Shown one piece after another: positions 13,227 to 24,116 of a stretch of DNA of 64,000 nucleotides. The stretch comes from Rahnella bruchi (GTDB lineage Bacteria > Pseudomonadota > Gammaproteobacteria > Enterobacterales > Enterobacteriaceae): contig NZ_QZWI01000006.1 of the NCBI RefSeq assembly GCF_003614975.1, positions 124,001-188,000 of the forward strand. The letters are read 5' to 3'. The notes below the pieces were generated by a model. The model saw only the letters and a list, made by a program, of their open reading frames with translations. It searched no databases and was not told where the DNA came from. Every line of letters starts with the position of its first letter. Position 1 is the first letter of the stretch. Position numbers and translations under genes: made by a program.

Positions 13227-13300
13227 ACTTTTTCCATTTGTCTAATCCGCAAGCGCGGGTTTCAAGTTCACTGAGTTCGTAGTGTCTTCACTAAATCAGC

Positions 13301-13330
13301 CCCGTCCGAGCGAAACTGGCTGCGGACGGG
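13301..13330. repeat. GC-rich hairpin between lptD and surA
   Basis: CCCGTCCG (13301-13308) pairs perfectly with CGGACGGG (13323-13330) around a 14-base loop. It lies 22 bases past the lptD stop on the minus strand and is not followed by a T-run on either strand, so it is unlikely to be a simple terminator; it may be an mRNA processing or stabilising structure between two cell-envelope genes. Confidence 0.6.
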
Positions 13331-13351
13331 AACTCAAAAGTGTCGTCGGGC

Positions 13352-15733
13352 TTAGAAAGCTCGCTGATATGGCAGTATGCCGCTGGCCAACATTTCTTTT
13401 GTTCCGAGGGTTTGATTGTTACCCAGGCCTCTAAGTTCAATATTGAAACCAATCTTATTGTCATACTTACTTTCGGACTTGGTCGTGTCGTAGTTGGTAA
13501 TCTTACGTTCGTAACCGACATTGATCGCCCAGCAGCAGGTATTGTACTGCAGGCCAAGCAACTGATCTGCGCTCTGCTGTGCTTTGGTATCGTAATAATA
13601 TGCACCGACGATGGACCAGCGGTCGGCAATCGGCCAGCTGGCGATACCGCCGACCTGAGAAATACCGTCCTGATACCCCGCGTTTTTCACATCAGGCAGC
13701 GTAGCCTGAATATATTCCGGGCTGGCATAACGGTAGCTCAACTGAATCATTCTTTCCGAGTCAGCGCGATATTCAAGCACCGCATCGCCGAGCGCCAGCG
13801 CATCCAGGCGGGTGTCATATTGCACACCGCCACGTACGCCCCAGAAGTTATTGATTTTGTAATAACTGTCACCCGCCCAAACTAGGCTACCGGTGTCATC
13901 ACTTTTATCCAGCACGCTGTACTGATCACCTGTACGTGGTGGCTGGAAGTAATAAATCTGTCCGGCAGAGGCGTTGAAGCGCTCTTCCAGATTTTCGTCA
14001 TAAATACGGGTGGTTAAACCGCTCGCTACCTGATTCGCAGAGGCAATGCGGTCAAGGCCACTGTAGCTCTTATCGCGGAACAGACCGGTGTAGTCGGACT
14101 GAAGCAACGTGGAGTCATAGGTGTTGATCGAGCTTTGGTTACGATACGGAATGTACAGATACTGCACACGCGGCTCGAGGGTCTGGGTGTAATCACTGTT
14201 CCAGTCCATCGTGCGATCAAACACCATCTTGCCGTCGGTTTTAAACTCAGGCATCACGCGATTTACAGATGATCTTAAATCAAGTGGTTTGGCGGTATTA
14301 GTGTAATAACTATCAGGGATATCCTGCTGATAGTGGGTAGCCATCAGCTTGACTTCGTTATCCAGGCTGCCCCAGCCATTACTGAGCGGGAGGCTGAGCG
14401 TTGGCTCGAAGTGGGTTCGGATGGCTTCAGGATTTGACGGGTTGACACTGGTGAATTTCACCGCCTGACCGTACAGGTGCAGGTCGAACGGACCCAGATC
14501 GTTTTTATAATAGTTAATGTCCAGCTGTGGCTGGGCACGGTAAGCATTCTGGTTACCGTAATCACTGAAGACCTGGAACTGTTTACTTGCCAGCGTGACA
14601 TCCCAGTTTTCGTTCGCGTAACCTACGCTGAATTTCTGGGTGGAATAGCCGTCAGTACTTGAGCCGTATTTCGAATCGAAATCGGTGAAGTAATAAGGGT
14701 CACTGACCTTGGTGTAATCGACGTTAAAACGCCATACCTGATCGTAAACACCCGAATGACGCCAGTAGTACATCCAGCGTTTGGTGGAGTTGTCACTGGT
14801 ACGGCCTTCATCCTTCAGGAACTGATCGTCGATCTGCTTATCATTACCCAGATAATCGAACTCCATCAGGCCTGCACCGGCGACGGTCAGGTAACGGAAT
14901 TCGTTCTGCAGCTGTAGACCACGGTTGCTCATATAATTTGGCGTGATCGTGGCATCGTAGTTTGGGGCGATGTTCCAGTAATAAGGAACCGTCACACCGA
15001 AACCATTGTTGCTGCTGTATTTGGCGTTAGGGATAAGGAAACCGGAACGGCGCTTATTCCCAATCGGTAACTGCATATACGGGCTGTAGAACACCGGAAC
15101 CGGGCCGATATGGAAACGTGCGTTCCAGATCTCTGCCACTTCTTCCTGGCGGTCCTGAATCACTTCCGAACCGACCACGCTCCAGCTGTTATCGCCTGGC
15201 AGACAGGTCGTGAACGTGCCGTTGTCCATGATGGTGTAGCGGTTGTTGTCACGCTGCTTCATCTTATCAGCCTGGCCCCGTCCCTGACGGCCAACCATCT
15301 GATAATCACCATCCTGAACATCAGTGTCTTTCGTGGTCAGGTTTGCAAAGCCTTTCGGGCCATTCAGCTTGATTTGATTATCGTTATAACGCACGTTCCC
15401 GGTCGCTGTGGCGGTACGGGTTGGCGTTGGCTGATTAGGATTGGCGATTTGATTGAGCTGAACATGATCAGCGTCCAGCGTGCTGTTACCCTGAACAACG
15501 TTAACGTTGCCGCTAAACAATGCGCTGTCGGGATAGTTGCCCGTCGCCTTATCGGCATTAATGGTCACAGGCAGTGAGTTAGGATCACCCTGCACCAAAG
15601 GTTTGTCATAGGTCGGAACGCCGAGCATACATTGTTCTGCGAGATCGGCCATTGCGCCGTGACTGTACAATACTGACCAGATTGTTGCGGCCAGCATTGT
15701 CGGTAAGCGTGTTTTCAGACGTCTGTTTTTCAT
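13352..15733 (-). CDS. lptD: LPS-assembly protein LptD
   Basis: LptD (Imp/OstA) with LptE inserts lipopolysaccharide into the outer leaflet of the outer membrane. The 793 residues (E. coli 784) start with a basic stretch and signal peptide ending near SHGAMA, then the periplasmic beta-jellyroll (OstA) domain and a large C-terminal barrel with many alternating Tyr/Trp strands. The four cysteines needed for the two disulfides are all present: one near the mature N-terminus (AEQCMLG), one in FTTCLPG, and a CC pair in [13 protein letters not shown]. The end reads ILPYQRAF. It heads the lptD-surA-pdxA-rsmA-apaGH run and is divergent from djlA; E. coli lptD has a sigma-E promoter, which I could not recognise here. 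Confidence 0.97.
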   Translation of the reverse strand: MKNRRLKTRLPTMLAATIWSVLYSHGAMADLAEQCMLGVPTYDKPLVQGDPNSLPVTINADKATGNYPDSALFSGNVNVVQGNSTLDADHVQLNQIANPNQPTPTRTATATGNVRYNDNQIKLNGPKGFANLTTKDTDVQDGDYQMVGRQGRGQADKMKQRDNNRYTIMDNGTFTTCLPGDNSWSVVGSEVIQDRQEEVAEIWNARFHIGPVPVFYSPYMQLPIGNKRRSGFLIPNAKYSSNNGFGVTVPYYWNIAPNYDATITPNYMSNRGLQLQNEFRYLTVAGAGLMEFDYLGNDKQIDDQFLKDEGRTSDNSTKRWMYYWRHSGVYDQVWRFNVDYTKVSDPYYFTDFDSKYGSSTDGYSTQKFSVGYANENWDVTLASKQFQVFSDYGNQNAYRAQPQLDINYYKNDLGPFDLHLYGQAVKFTSVNPSNPEAIRTHFEPTLSLPLSNGWGSLDNEVKLMATHYQQDIPDSYYTNTAKPLDLRSSVNRVMPEFKTDGKMVFDRTMDWNSDYTQTLEPRVQYLYIPYRNQSSINTYDSTLLQSDYTGLFRDKSYSGLDRIASANQVASGLTTRIYDENLEERFNASAGQIYYFQPPRTGDQYSVLDKSDDTGSLVWAGDSYYKINNFWGVRGGVQYDTRLDALALGDAVLEYRADSERMIQLSYRYASPEYIQATLPDVKNAGYQDGISQVGGIASWPIADRWSIVGAYYYDTKAQQSADQLLGLQYNTCCWAINVGYERKITNYDTTKSESKYDNKIGFNIELRGLGNNQTLGTKEMLASGILPYQRAF

Positions 15734-15914
15734 ACGTAAAATGGTGTTCCGTCATCAGAGGCATCATGCCGGCAAACGGTCAGAGACTATCTCACTCATC
15801 ATGGTTGCGCTAGTGTTAAATCCCACCTGTTACGTTGCCGCCGTTAGGCACAACGATAAATGCCGGTTATGATAAAGCAATTTTTAAGCGACGGCATGGC
15901 GAATTGAGGAGTAT

Positions 15915-16736
15915 ATGCAGTATTGGGGAAAACTGCTCGGACTTATCCTTGGCTTATGGTCAGGTTTAGGCTTCTGGGGAATTGTTGCAGGGTTGCTGAT
16001 AGGGCATATGTTTGATACCGCGCGTTCCGCGAAACGCCGGGGTTATTTTGCCGATCAGCAGACACGTCAAACCATCTTTTTCCGCACCACATTTGAAGTG
16101 ATGGGGAATCTGACTAAATCAAAAGGCAGGGTTACCGAAGCAGATATTCAGATCGCCAGTCTTTACATGGAACGTATGCAATTGCACGGCGAGCAACGCG
16201 AAGCCGCGCAGCGCGCCTTCCGAGACGGCAAAGAAGCCAATTATCCTTTGCGGGAAAAAATGCGTGAATTGCGCAGTGCGTGTTTTGGTCGTTTTGACCT
16301 GATACGGACTTTTCTGGAAATTCAGATCCAGGCCGCATATGCCGACGGTTCATTGCATCCTAATGAACGTGAAGTGCTGTATGTGATTGCCGAAGAGCTC
16401 GGAATTTCGCGGATGCAGTTCGATCAGTTCCTGCGCATGATGGAAGGCGGCCAGCAGTTTGGCGGCCATCAGCAGGGCGGTCAGTCCTATCGCGGCGGTT
16501 ATCATCAGACGCAGCAAGGCCCGACACTGGCGGATGCCTGCAAGGTGCTGGGTGTGAATGCCACTGACGACGCGACGACCATTAAGCGTGCGTACCGCAA
16601 GCTGATGGGGGAGCATCATCCGGATAAACTGGTGGCGAAGGGCTTGCCGCCGGAAATGATGGAAATGGCGAAGGAAAAAGCGCAGGCAATTCAGGCTGCG
16701 TATGATTTGATTAAGCGTGAGAAAGGTTTCAAGTAA
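15915..16736 (+). CDS. djlA: co-chaperone DjlA, membrane-anchored J-domain protein
   Basis: DjlA is a type III DnaJ protein of the inner membrane that works with DnaK and, in E. coli, can activate the Rcs envelope-stress phosphorelay. The 273 residues (E. coli 271) comprise one N-terminal membrane segment with glycines (residues about 5-30), a TerB-like helical domain (about 55-150), a Gly/Gln/His-rich linker ([12 protein letters not shown]), and a C-terminal J domain with the HPD tripeptide in [17 protein letters not shown] at 15906-15910 lies 4 bases before the ATG. It is divergent from lptD with 181 bases between. Confidence 0.97.
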   Translation: MQYWGKLLGLILGLWSGLGFWGIVAGLLIGHMFDTARSAKRRGYFADQQTRQTIFFRTTFEVMGNLTKSKGRVTEADIQIASLYMERMQLHGEQREAAQRAFRDGKEANYPLREKMRELRSACFGRFDLIRTFLEIQIQAAYADGSLHPNEREVLYVIAEELGISRMQFDQFLRMMEGGQQFGGHQQGGQSYRGGYHQTQQGPTLADACKVLGVNATDDATTIKRAYRKLMGEHHPDKLVAKGLPPEMMEMAKEKAQAIQAAYDLIKREKGFK

Positions 16737-16773
16737 GCCGACACAGCCTTTACAAACAATCGAATAAATAAAT

Positions 16774-16798
16774 GGCGCTGAGTTCAGCGCCTTTTTTC
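16774..16798 (+). terminator. intrinsic terminator after djlA
   Basis: GGCGCTG (16774-16780) and CAGCGCC (16785-16791) form a 4-base-loop hairpin followed by six T. It separates djlA from the converging rluA; the opposite strand has only a broken T-run (ATTTATTTATT), so it may act weakly for rluA. Confidence 0.88.
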
Positions 16799-16824
16799 TT
16801 GCTCATTTTTAACTCTGACGGATA

Positions 16825-17526
16825 TCAGAAATCCGGTTCGCAGTTAAACACCAGCGGGGCATCAGTGATCGGATGATAGAAGGATAATTCCTGAGCGTGC
16901 AACTGTAGGCGGTCCGCCGCCGCCAGCGCCTGCGGATGAGCATAGAATTTATCGCCCAGAATCGGATAACCGAGCGCCAGAAGATGCACGCGCAGCTGAT
17001 GTGAACGGCCGGTGATAGGACGCAGTTTCACCCGCGTAGTCCCGTCTTCATCCCAGGACATGACCTCATACTGGGTCAGCGCCTTTTTACCGGTTTCGTG
17101 ACAGACCTTCTGTTTTGGCCGGTTGGGATAATCACAAATCAGCGGCAAATCGATAATGCCGTAATCTTCTTCAACCCGCCCCCAGACCCGTGCGATATAC
17201 ACTTTCTTGGTTTCCCGCTCGCGGAACTGACGTTTCAATTCGCGCTCTGCGTCCTTAGTGAGTGCCACTACGATCACGCCGCTGGTGGACATATCCAGAC
17301 GATGAACAGATTCCGCTTCGGGAAACTCCTGCTGAATGCGTGTCATCAGACTGTCCTGATGCTCGGCTAATTTGCCCGGTACCGAAAGCAGTCCGCTTGG
17401 CTTATTCACCACCATGATGTGTTCATCCTGAAAAATCACCTGTAACCAGGGATCGGTCGGCGGATTATAATTCTCCAGCGGCCGGGTTTTGGAAGGCTCA
17501 GGGATAGTCGGTTGATGTTCGCTCAT
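16825..17526 (-). CDS. rluA: dual-specificity 23S rRNA/tRNA pseudouridine synthase
   Basis: RluA makes pseudouridine 746 in 23S rRNA and pseudouridine 32 in several tRNAs. The catalytic aspartate lies in the motif VHRLDMSTSGV; further family segments are YIARVWGRV and PITGRSHQLRVHLLALGYPILGDKFY. The 233 residues exceed E. coli's 219 because of a longer polar N-terminus (starting MSEHQPTIPEPSK); an internal start closer to the E. coli N-terminus was not evident. It follows rapA on the minus strand after a terminator-like hairpin. Confidence 0.96.
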   Translation of the reverse strand: MSEHQPTIPEPSKTRPLENYNPPTDPWLQVIFQDEHIMVVNKPSGLLSVPGKLAEHQDSLMTRIQQEFPEAESVHRLDMSTSGVIVVALTKDAERELKRQFRERETKKVYIARVWGRVEEDYGIIDLPLICDYPNRPKQKVCHETGKKALTQYEVMSWDEDGTTRVKLRPITGRSHQLRVHLLALGYPILGDKFYAHPQALAAADRLQLHAQELSFYHPITDAPLVFNCEPDF

Positions 17527-17551
17527 AGCGGTTTCAGTCTGTGTCCGGATT

Positions 17552-17585
17552 AAAGATAAGAAGGGATGCAGACTGGCTGCATCCC
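17552..17585 (-). terminator. probable terminator between rapA and rluA
   Basis: On the minus strand a 9-bp perfect stem (17585-17577 with 17571-17563) with a 5-base loop is followed by the T-rich sequence TTCTTATCTTT. It begins 8 bases past the rapA stop. The T-run is interrupted, so some read-through into rluA is likely. Confidence 0.68.
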
Positions 17586-17592
17586 GTCGGGC

Positions 17593-20490
17593 TTACTGAT
17601 GGCTGACCACCACAAGGCGGATAGCATCCAGACGCCAGCTGGCATCGTTCAGATTCGCCAGCACCTGCTTACGGTTAGAGTCTACCGATTCCAGTTCGTC
17701 ATCACGAATGTTTGGGTTTACTTCTTTCAGCGCTTTCAGGCGATCCAGTTCCTGAGTCAGTTGCTCGTCGGCTTCGACTTTCGCCGCTTCAATCAGCGCG
17801 CGTGCCTGCTCAGCGATTTCTGCTTCGGCCTGTTGCAGCATGGCGTGGACGTCCTGCTGCACCGCATTCACCAGTTTGCTGGAGTTATGACGGTTGATGG
17901 CGTTCAGCTGACGGTTGAAGCTTTCAAATTCTACCTGAGCCGCCAGGTTGGTGCCTTTGCGATCCATCAACATACGCACCGGTGTCGGTGGCAGGAAACG
18001 GGTCAGTTGCAGATGTTTCGGCGCCTGACATTCCACCACGTAAACCAGTTCAGCCAGTAACGTACCGACCGGCAGCGATTTGTTTTTCAGGATCGACACC
18101 GCACAACTGCCGGTATCGCCGGAAAGGATCAGATCCAGGCCGTTACGCACGATCGGATGTTCCCAGCTGATAAACTGTGTATCTTCACGGGACAGTGCCT
18201 GTTCACGATCAAACGTCACGGTACAGCCGTCTTCCGGCAGACCTGGGAAATCCGGCACCAGCATGTGATCTGACGGCGTCAGCACGATCAGATTATCGCT
18301 GCGATCGTCCTGATTAATGCCGACGATATCAAACAGGTTCAGCGCAAAGTTCACCAGGTTTACATCGTTATCCTGCTCGCCGATTTCTTTCGCCAGTTGC
18401 TGCGCGCGCTCGCCTCCGTTGGAATGCATCTCCAACAGGCGGTCGCGGCCATTTTCCAGCTTTTCTTTCAGCTCGTCATGTTTTGCGCGGCATTCAAGGA
18501 TGAACTCGTCCAGACCAGCCTGCTCGGCAGGCGTCGCCAGAAACGCAATCAGCTGTTCGTAGGCGCTGTCATAAATGGTACGGCCGGTCGGGCAGGTGTG
18601 TTCGAACGCGTCCAGACCTTCATGGAACCAGCGAACCAGCACCGACTGAGCGGTCTGTTCGAGGTAAGGCACCATAATGTCGATATTATTTTGCTGACCG
18701 ATACGATCCAGACGACCAATACGCTGTTCCAGAAGATCCGGATTAAACGGCAGATCGAACATCACCATTTTGCTGGCGAACTGGAAGTTACGGCCTTCGG
18801 AGCCGATTTCAGAACACAGCAGAACCTGCGCGCCTTCTTCCTGAGATGCAAAGTAAGCGGCGGCGCGGTCACGTTCAATGATCGACAAACCTTCGTGGAA
18901 CACGGCGGCACGGATCGCTTCGCGCTCACGCAGAACCTGCTCCAGCTGTAAGGCAGTGGCGGCTTTGGCGCAGATCACCAGCACTTTCTCGTCGCGGTTG
19001 GCGGTCAGATAACCGAGCAGCCATTCGACGCGCGGATCAAAGTTCCACCAGGTGGCGTTCTCGCCTTCGAATTCCTGATAAATTTGCTCCGGATACAGCA
19101 TGTCGTGCGCACGGGCTTCAGCGGTTTTCTTCGCGCCCATAATGCCCGAAACTTTAATCGCAGTCTGATACTGCGTCGGCAGAGGCAGTTTCACCGCATG
19201 CAGATGACGATCAGGGAAACCTTTCACACCGTTACGGGTGTTACGGAACAACACGCGGCTGGTGCCGTGGCGGTCCATCAGCATGGAAACCAGCTGTTTC
19301 GCCGCCGCTTCATCACCTTTATTGGCGGCGGTCAGCAGAGCATCGGTATCGGCGTTGCCAACACTTTCACCCAGCAGAGCCAGTGCTTCTGGCGTCAGCG
19401 GTTCTTTGTTGAGTAACAGCGTGACGGCATCAGCCACCGGCTGATATTGCTGCTGTTCTTCGATAAATTCTTCGTAATCATGGAAACGATCCGGATCCAG
19501 CAGGCGCAGACGTGCAAAGTGGCTCTCCTGACCCAGCTGTTCCGGCGTTGCCGTCAGCAACAGAACGCTCGGGATCTGCTGGGAAAGCTGCTCGATAACC
19601 TGATATTCACGGCTCGGCGCGTCTTCGCTCCACACCAGGTGGTGCGCTTCATCGACCACCAGCATGTCCCATGACGCATCGGACAACTGCTCAAGACGGG
19701 ATTTATTGCGGCGCACGAAGTCCAGAGAGCAGATCACCAGCTGTTCGGTATCAAATGGATTGGTCGCCTCATGCACGGATTCGGCGTAACGGTCATCATC
19801 AAACAGAGAGAAGCGCAGGTTGAAACGGCGCAGCATTTCCACCAGCCACTGGTGTTGCAGTGTTTCCGGCACCACGATCAGCACGCGCTCGGCACGGCCA
19901 GAAAGCAGTTGCTGATGGATGATCATCCCCGCTTCAATGGTTTTACCCAGACCCACTTCATCGGCCAGTAAAACGCGCGGCGCATGGCGCTGACCGACTT
20001 CGTAAGCGATGTGCAACTGGTGCGGGATCAGGCTGGCACGCATACCGCGCAGGCCGCCGAATTCCAAGCGGAACTGCTCGCGCTGATATTTACGGGCACG
20101 GAAACGCAGAGCGAAGCGATCCATACGATCAATCTGACCGGCAAACAGACGGTCCTGTGGTTTACTGAACGTCAGCTTGCTGTCGAGCAGCACTTCACGC
20201 ATCGCGACGCCGGTTTCTTCGGTGTCCAGACGGATGCCGATGTAAGTCAGCAGACCTTTGTCTTCAACGACTTCTTCAACCTGTAACTGCCAGCCTTCAT
20301 GACTGCTGATGGTGTCACCGGGATTGAACATCACACGGGTGATCGGGGAATCATTTCGGGCATACAAACGGTTTTCACCGGTGGCGGGGAAAAGCAGAGT
20401 AACCATGCGCACGTCCAGTGCTACTACGGTCCCTAATCCTAATTCGCTTTCCGTATCGCTTATCCAGCGTTGACCCAATGTAAACGGCAT
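17593..20490 (-). CDS. rapA: RNA polymerase-associated ATPase RapA (HepA)
   Basis: RapA is a Swi2/Snf2-type translocase that binds RNA polymerase and promotes its recycling by rescuing stalled post-termination complexes. N-terminal Tudor-like domains ([20 protein letters not shown]) precede the helicase core with Walker A in [15 protein letters not shown], Walker B in [10 protein letters not shown], and motif VI in [11 protein letters not shown]. The start chosen is ATG 20490, giving 965 residues and the E. coli N-terminus (968 residues there); an ATG-type start at 20514 would add eight residues (MQTTQREI) not seen in E. coli. The upstream 20491-20699 gap has no gene. Confidence 0.97.
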   Translation of the reverse strand: MPFTLGQRWISDTESELGLGTVVALDVRMVTLLFPATGENRLYARNDSPITRVMFNPGDTISSHEGWQLQVEEVVEDKGLLTYIGIRLDTEETGVAMREVLLDSKLTFSKPQDRLFAGQIDRMDRFALRFRARKYQREQFRLEFGGLRGMRASLIPHQLHIAYEVGQRHAPRVLLADEVGLGKTIEAGMIIHQQLLSGRAERVLIVVPETLQHQWLVEMLRRFNLRFSLFDDDRYAESVHEATNPFDTEQLVICSLDFVRRNKSRLEQLSDASWDMLVVDEAHHLVWSEDAPSREYQVIEQLSQQIPSVLLLTATPEQLGQESHFARLRLLDPDRFHDYEEFIEEQQQYQPVADAVTLLLNKEPLTPEALALLGESVGNADTDALLTAANKGDEAAAKQLVSMLMDRHGTSRVLFRNTRNGVKGFPDRHLHAVKLPLPTQYQTAIKVSGIMGAKKTAEARAHDMLYPEQIYQEFEGENATWWNFDPRVEWLLGYLTANRDEKVLVICAKAATALQLEQVLREREAIRAAVFHEGLSIIERDRAAAYFASQEEGAQVLLCSEIGSEGRNFQFASKMVMFDLPFNPDLLEQRIGRLDRIGQQNNIDIMVPYLEQTAQSVLVRWFHEGLDAFEHTCPTGRTIYDSAYEQLIAFLATPAEQAGLDEFILECRAKHDELKEKLENGRDRLLEMHSNGGERAQQLAKEIGEQDNDVNLVNFALNLFDIVGINQDDRSDNLIVLTPSDHMLVPDFPGLPEDGCTVTFDREQALSREDTQFISWEHPIVRNGLDLILSGDTGSCAVSILKNKSLPVGTLLAELVYVVECQAPKHLQLTRFLPPTPVRMLMDRKGTNLAAQVEFESFNRQLNAINRHNSSKLVNAVQQDVHAMLQQAEAEIAEQARALIEAAKVEADEQLTQELDRLKALKEVNPNIRDDELESVDSNRKQVLANLNDASWRLDAIRLVVVSHQ

Positions 20491-20699
20491 AATCTCTCTC
20501 TGTGTTGTTTGCACTATATACGGCGACTGCGCAATGCTTGTTCAGCCCGCGAACTTTCTCGGGCAATAGTTTTCTTTCCCCGCCAGATGGCGCGGAATAG
20601 TTCGCTGTGTGAGGATGTTTCAGAAATGGGAAAGGGCGCTATGGTAAAGGAAGGTAAGCCTTTCGTCACCTGCGAATCAAAGAGCAATTCTTTTTTTGC

Positions 20700-23105
20700 T
20701 TAGAATAATCCCATCTGGCCTGTAATCAGTGTAGCAAAGTCATCGTGCAGAAAAGGCAAAATACCGTCGGCAACCGGCTCCAGCTGACGTTCTATGTAAT
20801 GATCGTAATCGATGGGGGACTGGCGGTTCTCCAGCGGCTCAGGCCCGGAAGTGGTCATCACATAACTTATCCAGCCACCGTTCTGGTACTGCTTTGCGCG
20901 CCCATGCTGAACATTATAGTCATCAGCCAGCCTCGCCGCACGAACATGCGGCGGGACATTTTTTTCGTAGTCACTCAGTTTTCGGCGCAGGCGTTTGCGA
21001 TACACCAGTTTGTCATCGAATTCACCGCCGAGCGTGCACGCGACATAATCGCGGACGTAATCCTGATACGGCTTACGGTGGAAAATACGCTGATACAGTT
21101 CCTGCTGGAACTCCTGCGCCAGTGGCGTCCAGTCGGTGCGTACGGTTTCCAGTCCTTTATAAACGATGTGCTCGCCCTCGGCGTCATTCACCAGTCCGGC
21201 GTAACGTTTTTTGCTGCCGGTTTCCGAACCCCGGATGGTAGGCATCAGAAAGCGCTGATAGTGCGTTTCAAATTCCAGTTCCAGCGCGCTTTCCAGTCCG
21301 TATTCCTGTTGCAGATGTGCTTTCCACCAGACATTCACCTTTTCAACCAGATGGCGGCCAATCGCGCTGGCGTCTTCCTGAGAATGGGCTTTGTTCAGCC
21401 AGACAAAAGTGGAATCGGTATCACCGTAAATCACCTGATAGCCTTCGGCTTCAATCAGCTCGCGAGTCTGGCGCATGATGTCGTGCCCACGAAGCGTGAT
21501 CGAAGACGCAAGACGCGGATCAAAAAAACGACATCCGCTGGAGCCGAGTACGCCATAAAAGGCATTCATGATGATTTTCAGCGCCTGTGAGAGCGGTTTA
21601 TTTTTTTGCTTTTTGGCTTCCTCGCGCCCCATCCAGATCTGGCGGACAATTTCCGGCAGACAATGTTTTTCCCGCGAGAAGCGGGCATTGCGGTAACCCG
21701 GCACCGAATGTTCGTCGTCCGGTTGTTGCAGTCCGGCGACCAGCCCGACCGGGTCGATCAGAAAGGTGCGGATAATCGACGGATACAGACTTTTATAATC
21801 GAGCACCAGCACGGAATCATACAAACCGGGGCGCGAATCCATCACAAAACCGCCGGGGCTCATTTCGCCCTGCAATTCGCCAAGATTCGGCGCAACGTAA
21901 CCGGCGCGGTGCATGCGGGGCAAATAAAGGTGGGTAAACGCCGCGACGGAACCGCCGCTGCGATCTACCGCAAGACCTGTCACTGAGGCGCGTTCGAGCA
22001 AAAAGGGCATCAGCTCGGTTTTGGCAAAAATCCGCGTCACCAGCTCGCAGTCTTTCAGGTTATAGCGTGCCAGCATCGGTTTATCTTCACGAAAACGCTG
22101 CTCGATTTCGGCCAGCCGCTGATAAGGATTGTCGCTGGCTTTGCCTTCGCCCAATAAACTTTGCGAAACGAATTCCAGACTGAAAGAGTTGAAGTTCCAG
22201 AATGCGGATTTCAGTGCTTCTATGCCGTCAATGATCAGGCGACCGGCGGCGGCAGCGAAAAAGTGTCCCTGTTTAAACCCGTGCTCACGCCATTCCAGTT
22301 CGCCGCCGCCGCGTCCGAATTTCAGCGGGATTTTGTAGCGGTCAGCGTGTTTTTGCAAAACCCGCAGGTCGAACTGCACCACGCTCCAGCCAATAATGGC
22401 ATCGGGATCGTAAGCTGCCAGCCACTCATTGAGTTTTTCCAGCAACTGCGGGCGGCTGTCGACGTAAACCAGATTGAAATCGAACTCTGCGTCAGGGTCG
22501 CCGTTGGGCGGGCCAAGCATATAAACGTGGCGCTGCCCGCAGCCTTCCAGCCCGATGCAATACAACTCGCCATTGCCGCTGGTTTCTATATCCAGCGAAC
22601 ACAGTTTCAGTGGCGGACGGTAGTCCTCCGCCGGCTTCATTTTGGTGTCGAGCAGCAACTTATCTGAAGCGGTTTTACCGCTAAACCAGACCGGCGCGGT
22701 GATGTAGCGTTCCATCAGGAAACGTTCCGGTGGCCGGATATCCGCTTCGAAAACATTAACCCCGTTTTCTTTCAGCAGTTTTTCTATCCGCATCAACTGC
22801 CGGTGTTGCGGGCAGTACAGGCCCAGAACGGCACGGGAATGGAAATCCTGCAAAGGAAGCGGACGCAGACTGATATTTTTTTCGTCCGCGAGAATACGCT
22901 CCGCCTGTGGCCGCTGTTCGGCGGGAATAAACGCCACCGACTCCTGCAACGGCAGGCGCACTTTTTGCGGGCCGTCGTCTGTTGCCAGCCATAAATCCAC
23001 CTCCGTACCCCGCGGCGTGTCGCGCCAGTGGCGGGTCAGCACAAATCCCTGACGCGGCGCCGTGTCAGTGGTTCGGGCAGGTGAGGGTACGGAATTTGCG
23101 TTAAT
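20700..23105 (-). CDS. polB: DNA polymerase II
   Basis: PolB is a B-family DNA polymerase with 3'-5' proofreading, used in replication restart and lesion bypass in the SOS response. The exonuclease domain shows [21 protein letters not shown]; polymerase motif A is [13 protein letters not shown] and motif C is [10 protein letters not shown]; the C-terminus ends [11 protein letters not shown] like E. coli. The start is odd. The frame has no ATG/GTG before the conserved [12 protein letters not shown], only a TTG at 23144 with no ribosome-binding site that sits on the predicted transcription start. An ATT at 23105 has GAGG exactly 5 bases upstream and would give 801 residues (E. coli 783). I favour ATT 23105 as an inference; TTG 23144 is the alternative. 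Confidence 0.9.
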   Translation of the reverse strand: MNANSVPSPARTTDTAPRQGFVLTRHWRDTPRGTEVDLWLATDDGPQKVRLPLQESVAFIPAEQRPQAERILADEKNISLRPLPLQDFHSRAVLGLYCPQHRQLMRIEKLLKENGVNVFEADIRPPERFLMERYITAPVWFSGKTASDKLLLDTKMKPAEDYRPPLKLCSLDIETSGNGELYCIGLEGCGQRHVYMLGPPNGDPDAEFDFNLVYVDSRPQLLEKLNEWLAAYDPDAIIGWSVVQFDLRVLQKHADRYKIPLKFGRGGGELEWREHGFKQGHFFAAAAGRLIIDGIEALKSAFWNFNSFSLEFVSQSLLGEGKASDNPYQRLAEIEQRFREDKPMLARYNLKDCELVTRIFAKTELMPFLLERASVTGLAVDRSGGSVAAFTHLYLPRMHRAGYVAPNLGELQGEMSPGGFVMDSRPGLYDSVLVLDYKSLYPSIIRTFLIDPVGLVAGLQQPDDEHSVPGYRNARFSREKHCLPEIVRQIWMGREEAKKQKNKPLSQALKIIMNAFYGVLGSSGCRFFDPRLASSITLRGHDIMRQTRELIEAEGYQVIYGDTDSTFVWLNKAHSQEDASAIGRHLVEKVNVWWKAHLQQEYGLESALELEFETHYQRFLMPTIRGSETGSKKRYAGLVNDAEGEHIVYKGLETVRTDWTPLAQEFQQELYQRIFHRKPYQDYVRDYVACTLGGEFDDKLVYRKRLRRKLSDYEKNVPPHVRAARLADDYNVQHGRAKQYQNGGWISYVMTTSGPEPLENRQSPIDYDHYIERQLEPVADGILPFLHDDFATLITGQMGLF

Positions 23106-23150
23106 AAGCGCCTCGGAACAGGTGAAATAAAAGATGAAATACAAAGACAG

Positions 23151-23179
23151 AGTATGGTTATTTATACAGTCTTTGTCTA
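23151..23179 (-). promoter_or_regulatory. polB promoter with LexA (SOS) box
   Basis: On the minus strand TAGACA (23179-23174, 5/6) and CATACT (23156-23151, 4/6) are 17 bases apart. The segment 23169-23154 matches the LexA consensus CTGT-N8-ACAG at 12 of 16 positions, with a perfect left half CTGTATA and a degraded right half; it covers the spacer and -10. E. coli polB (dinA) is a classic SOS gene with an operator at the same place. Transcription would start near 23144. Confidence 0.7.
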
Positions 23180-23348
23180 CGTCTCAGGTTTTTGCCAAAT
23201 ACGCATACAATTACACGGTTGACTGCAATAGTTCATGCGCTGACAATTCAGCCGCTTGATGTATTTACTACAATGAGAATGCAGAAAACTCACACTTGTC
23301 TCATTTTTCTACGCAATTGGCGTAGGCGTAACTGAATTCTGGGAATTT

Positions 23349-24116
23349 ATGGAAGCCTATCTACAACATCTGGTCGCTCAGTCGGTGGGCTTCGCATTAA
23401 TTATTGTCGCTGTGGTGGCTTTCTTCGAGTCGCTGGCGCTGGTCGGACTGATCCTGCCTGGTACGGTGATGATGGCAACGCTCGGCACGCTGATCGGCAG
23501 CGGTCAGGTGGGGTTATACGAAGCGTGGCTGGCGGCGGGTATTGGCTGTTTTCTTGGGGACTGGGCTTCGTATTTCATTGGCCGCGGTTTCAAGGAACCG
23601 CTGCACCGGTGGCGTTTCCTCAAGCGTTATCAGTCATTGCTAGATAAAACCGGTTACGCGCTGGACAGACACAGCTTCGCCACTGTGATCATCGGGCGCT
23701 TTATCGGCCCGACGCGCCCGCTGGTGCCGATGGTCGCGGGTATGCTGAATCTGCCGCCTTACAAATTTGCTCCCCCGAACATCATCGGCTGTATTTGCTG
23801 GCCTCCGGTGTATTTCCTGCCCGGTATTCTGGCGGGTGTGGCGATTGATATTCCGGCAGGGCACAACAGCGCGGTCTTTAAATGGCTGTTATTGCTCTGT
23901 GTGGCGCTTATCTGGCTGACGGCGTGGCTGGCGTGGCGTTGGTTCCGGGCCGGAAAAGGGTCGTCCGACGCCCTGACCAAATGGCTGCCTTTACCGCGTT
24001 TGCGCGTGATTTGTATTCTGAGTCTGCTGGCGACGATTGCCAGTTTCGTGATGCTGAACCAGCAGCCGATGCTGCCGGTTTACGGTCATTTACTCTGGAA
24101 AGTGATTACCCGCTGA
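23349..24116 (+). CDS. yabI: DedA-family inner-membrane protein (YabI)
   Basis: This is a DedA/SNARE-associated polytopic membrane protein; members act as lipid scramblases or flippases (for example for undecaprenyl phosphate) and support membrane homeostasis, but the substrate of YabI is not settled. The 255 residues (E. coli 254) carry the family elements [16 protein letters not shown] near residue 30 and the conserved [17 protein letters not shown] around 120, with about five to six hydrophobic segments and a basic C-terminal region. Its stop codon overlaps the stop of the converging thiQ: the two coding regions share 11 bases. In E. coli the araBADC genes lie between polB and yabI; they are absent here. 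Confidence 0.92.
   Translation: MEAYLQHLVAQSVGFALIIVAVVAFFESLALVGLILPGTVMMATLGTLIGSGQVGLYEAWLAAGIGCFLGDWASYFIGRGFKEPLHRWRFLKRYQSLLDKTGYALDRHSFATVIIGRFIGPTRPLVPMVAGMLNLPPYKFAPPNIIGCICWPPVYFLPGILAGVAIDIPAGHNSAVFKWLLLLCVALIWLTAWLAWRWFRAGKGSSDALTKWLPLPRLRVICILSLLATIASFVMLNQQPMLPVYGHLLWKVITR

Noticed and set aside
20745-21590. 281-codon plus-strand frame inside polB
   Set aside because: Shadow of polB, which has all polymerase motifs on the other strand.
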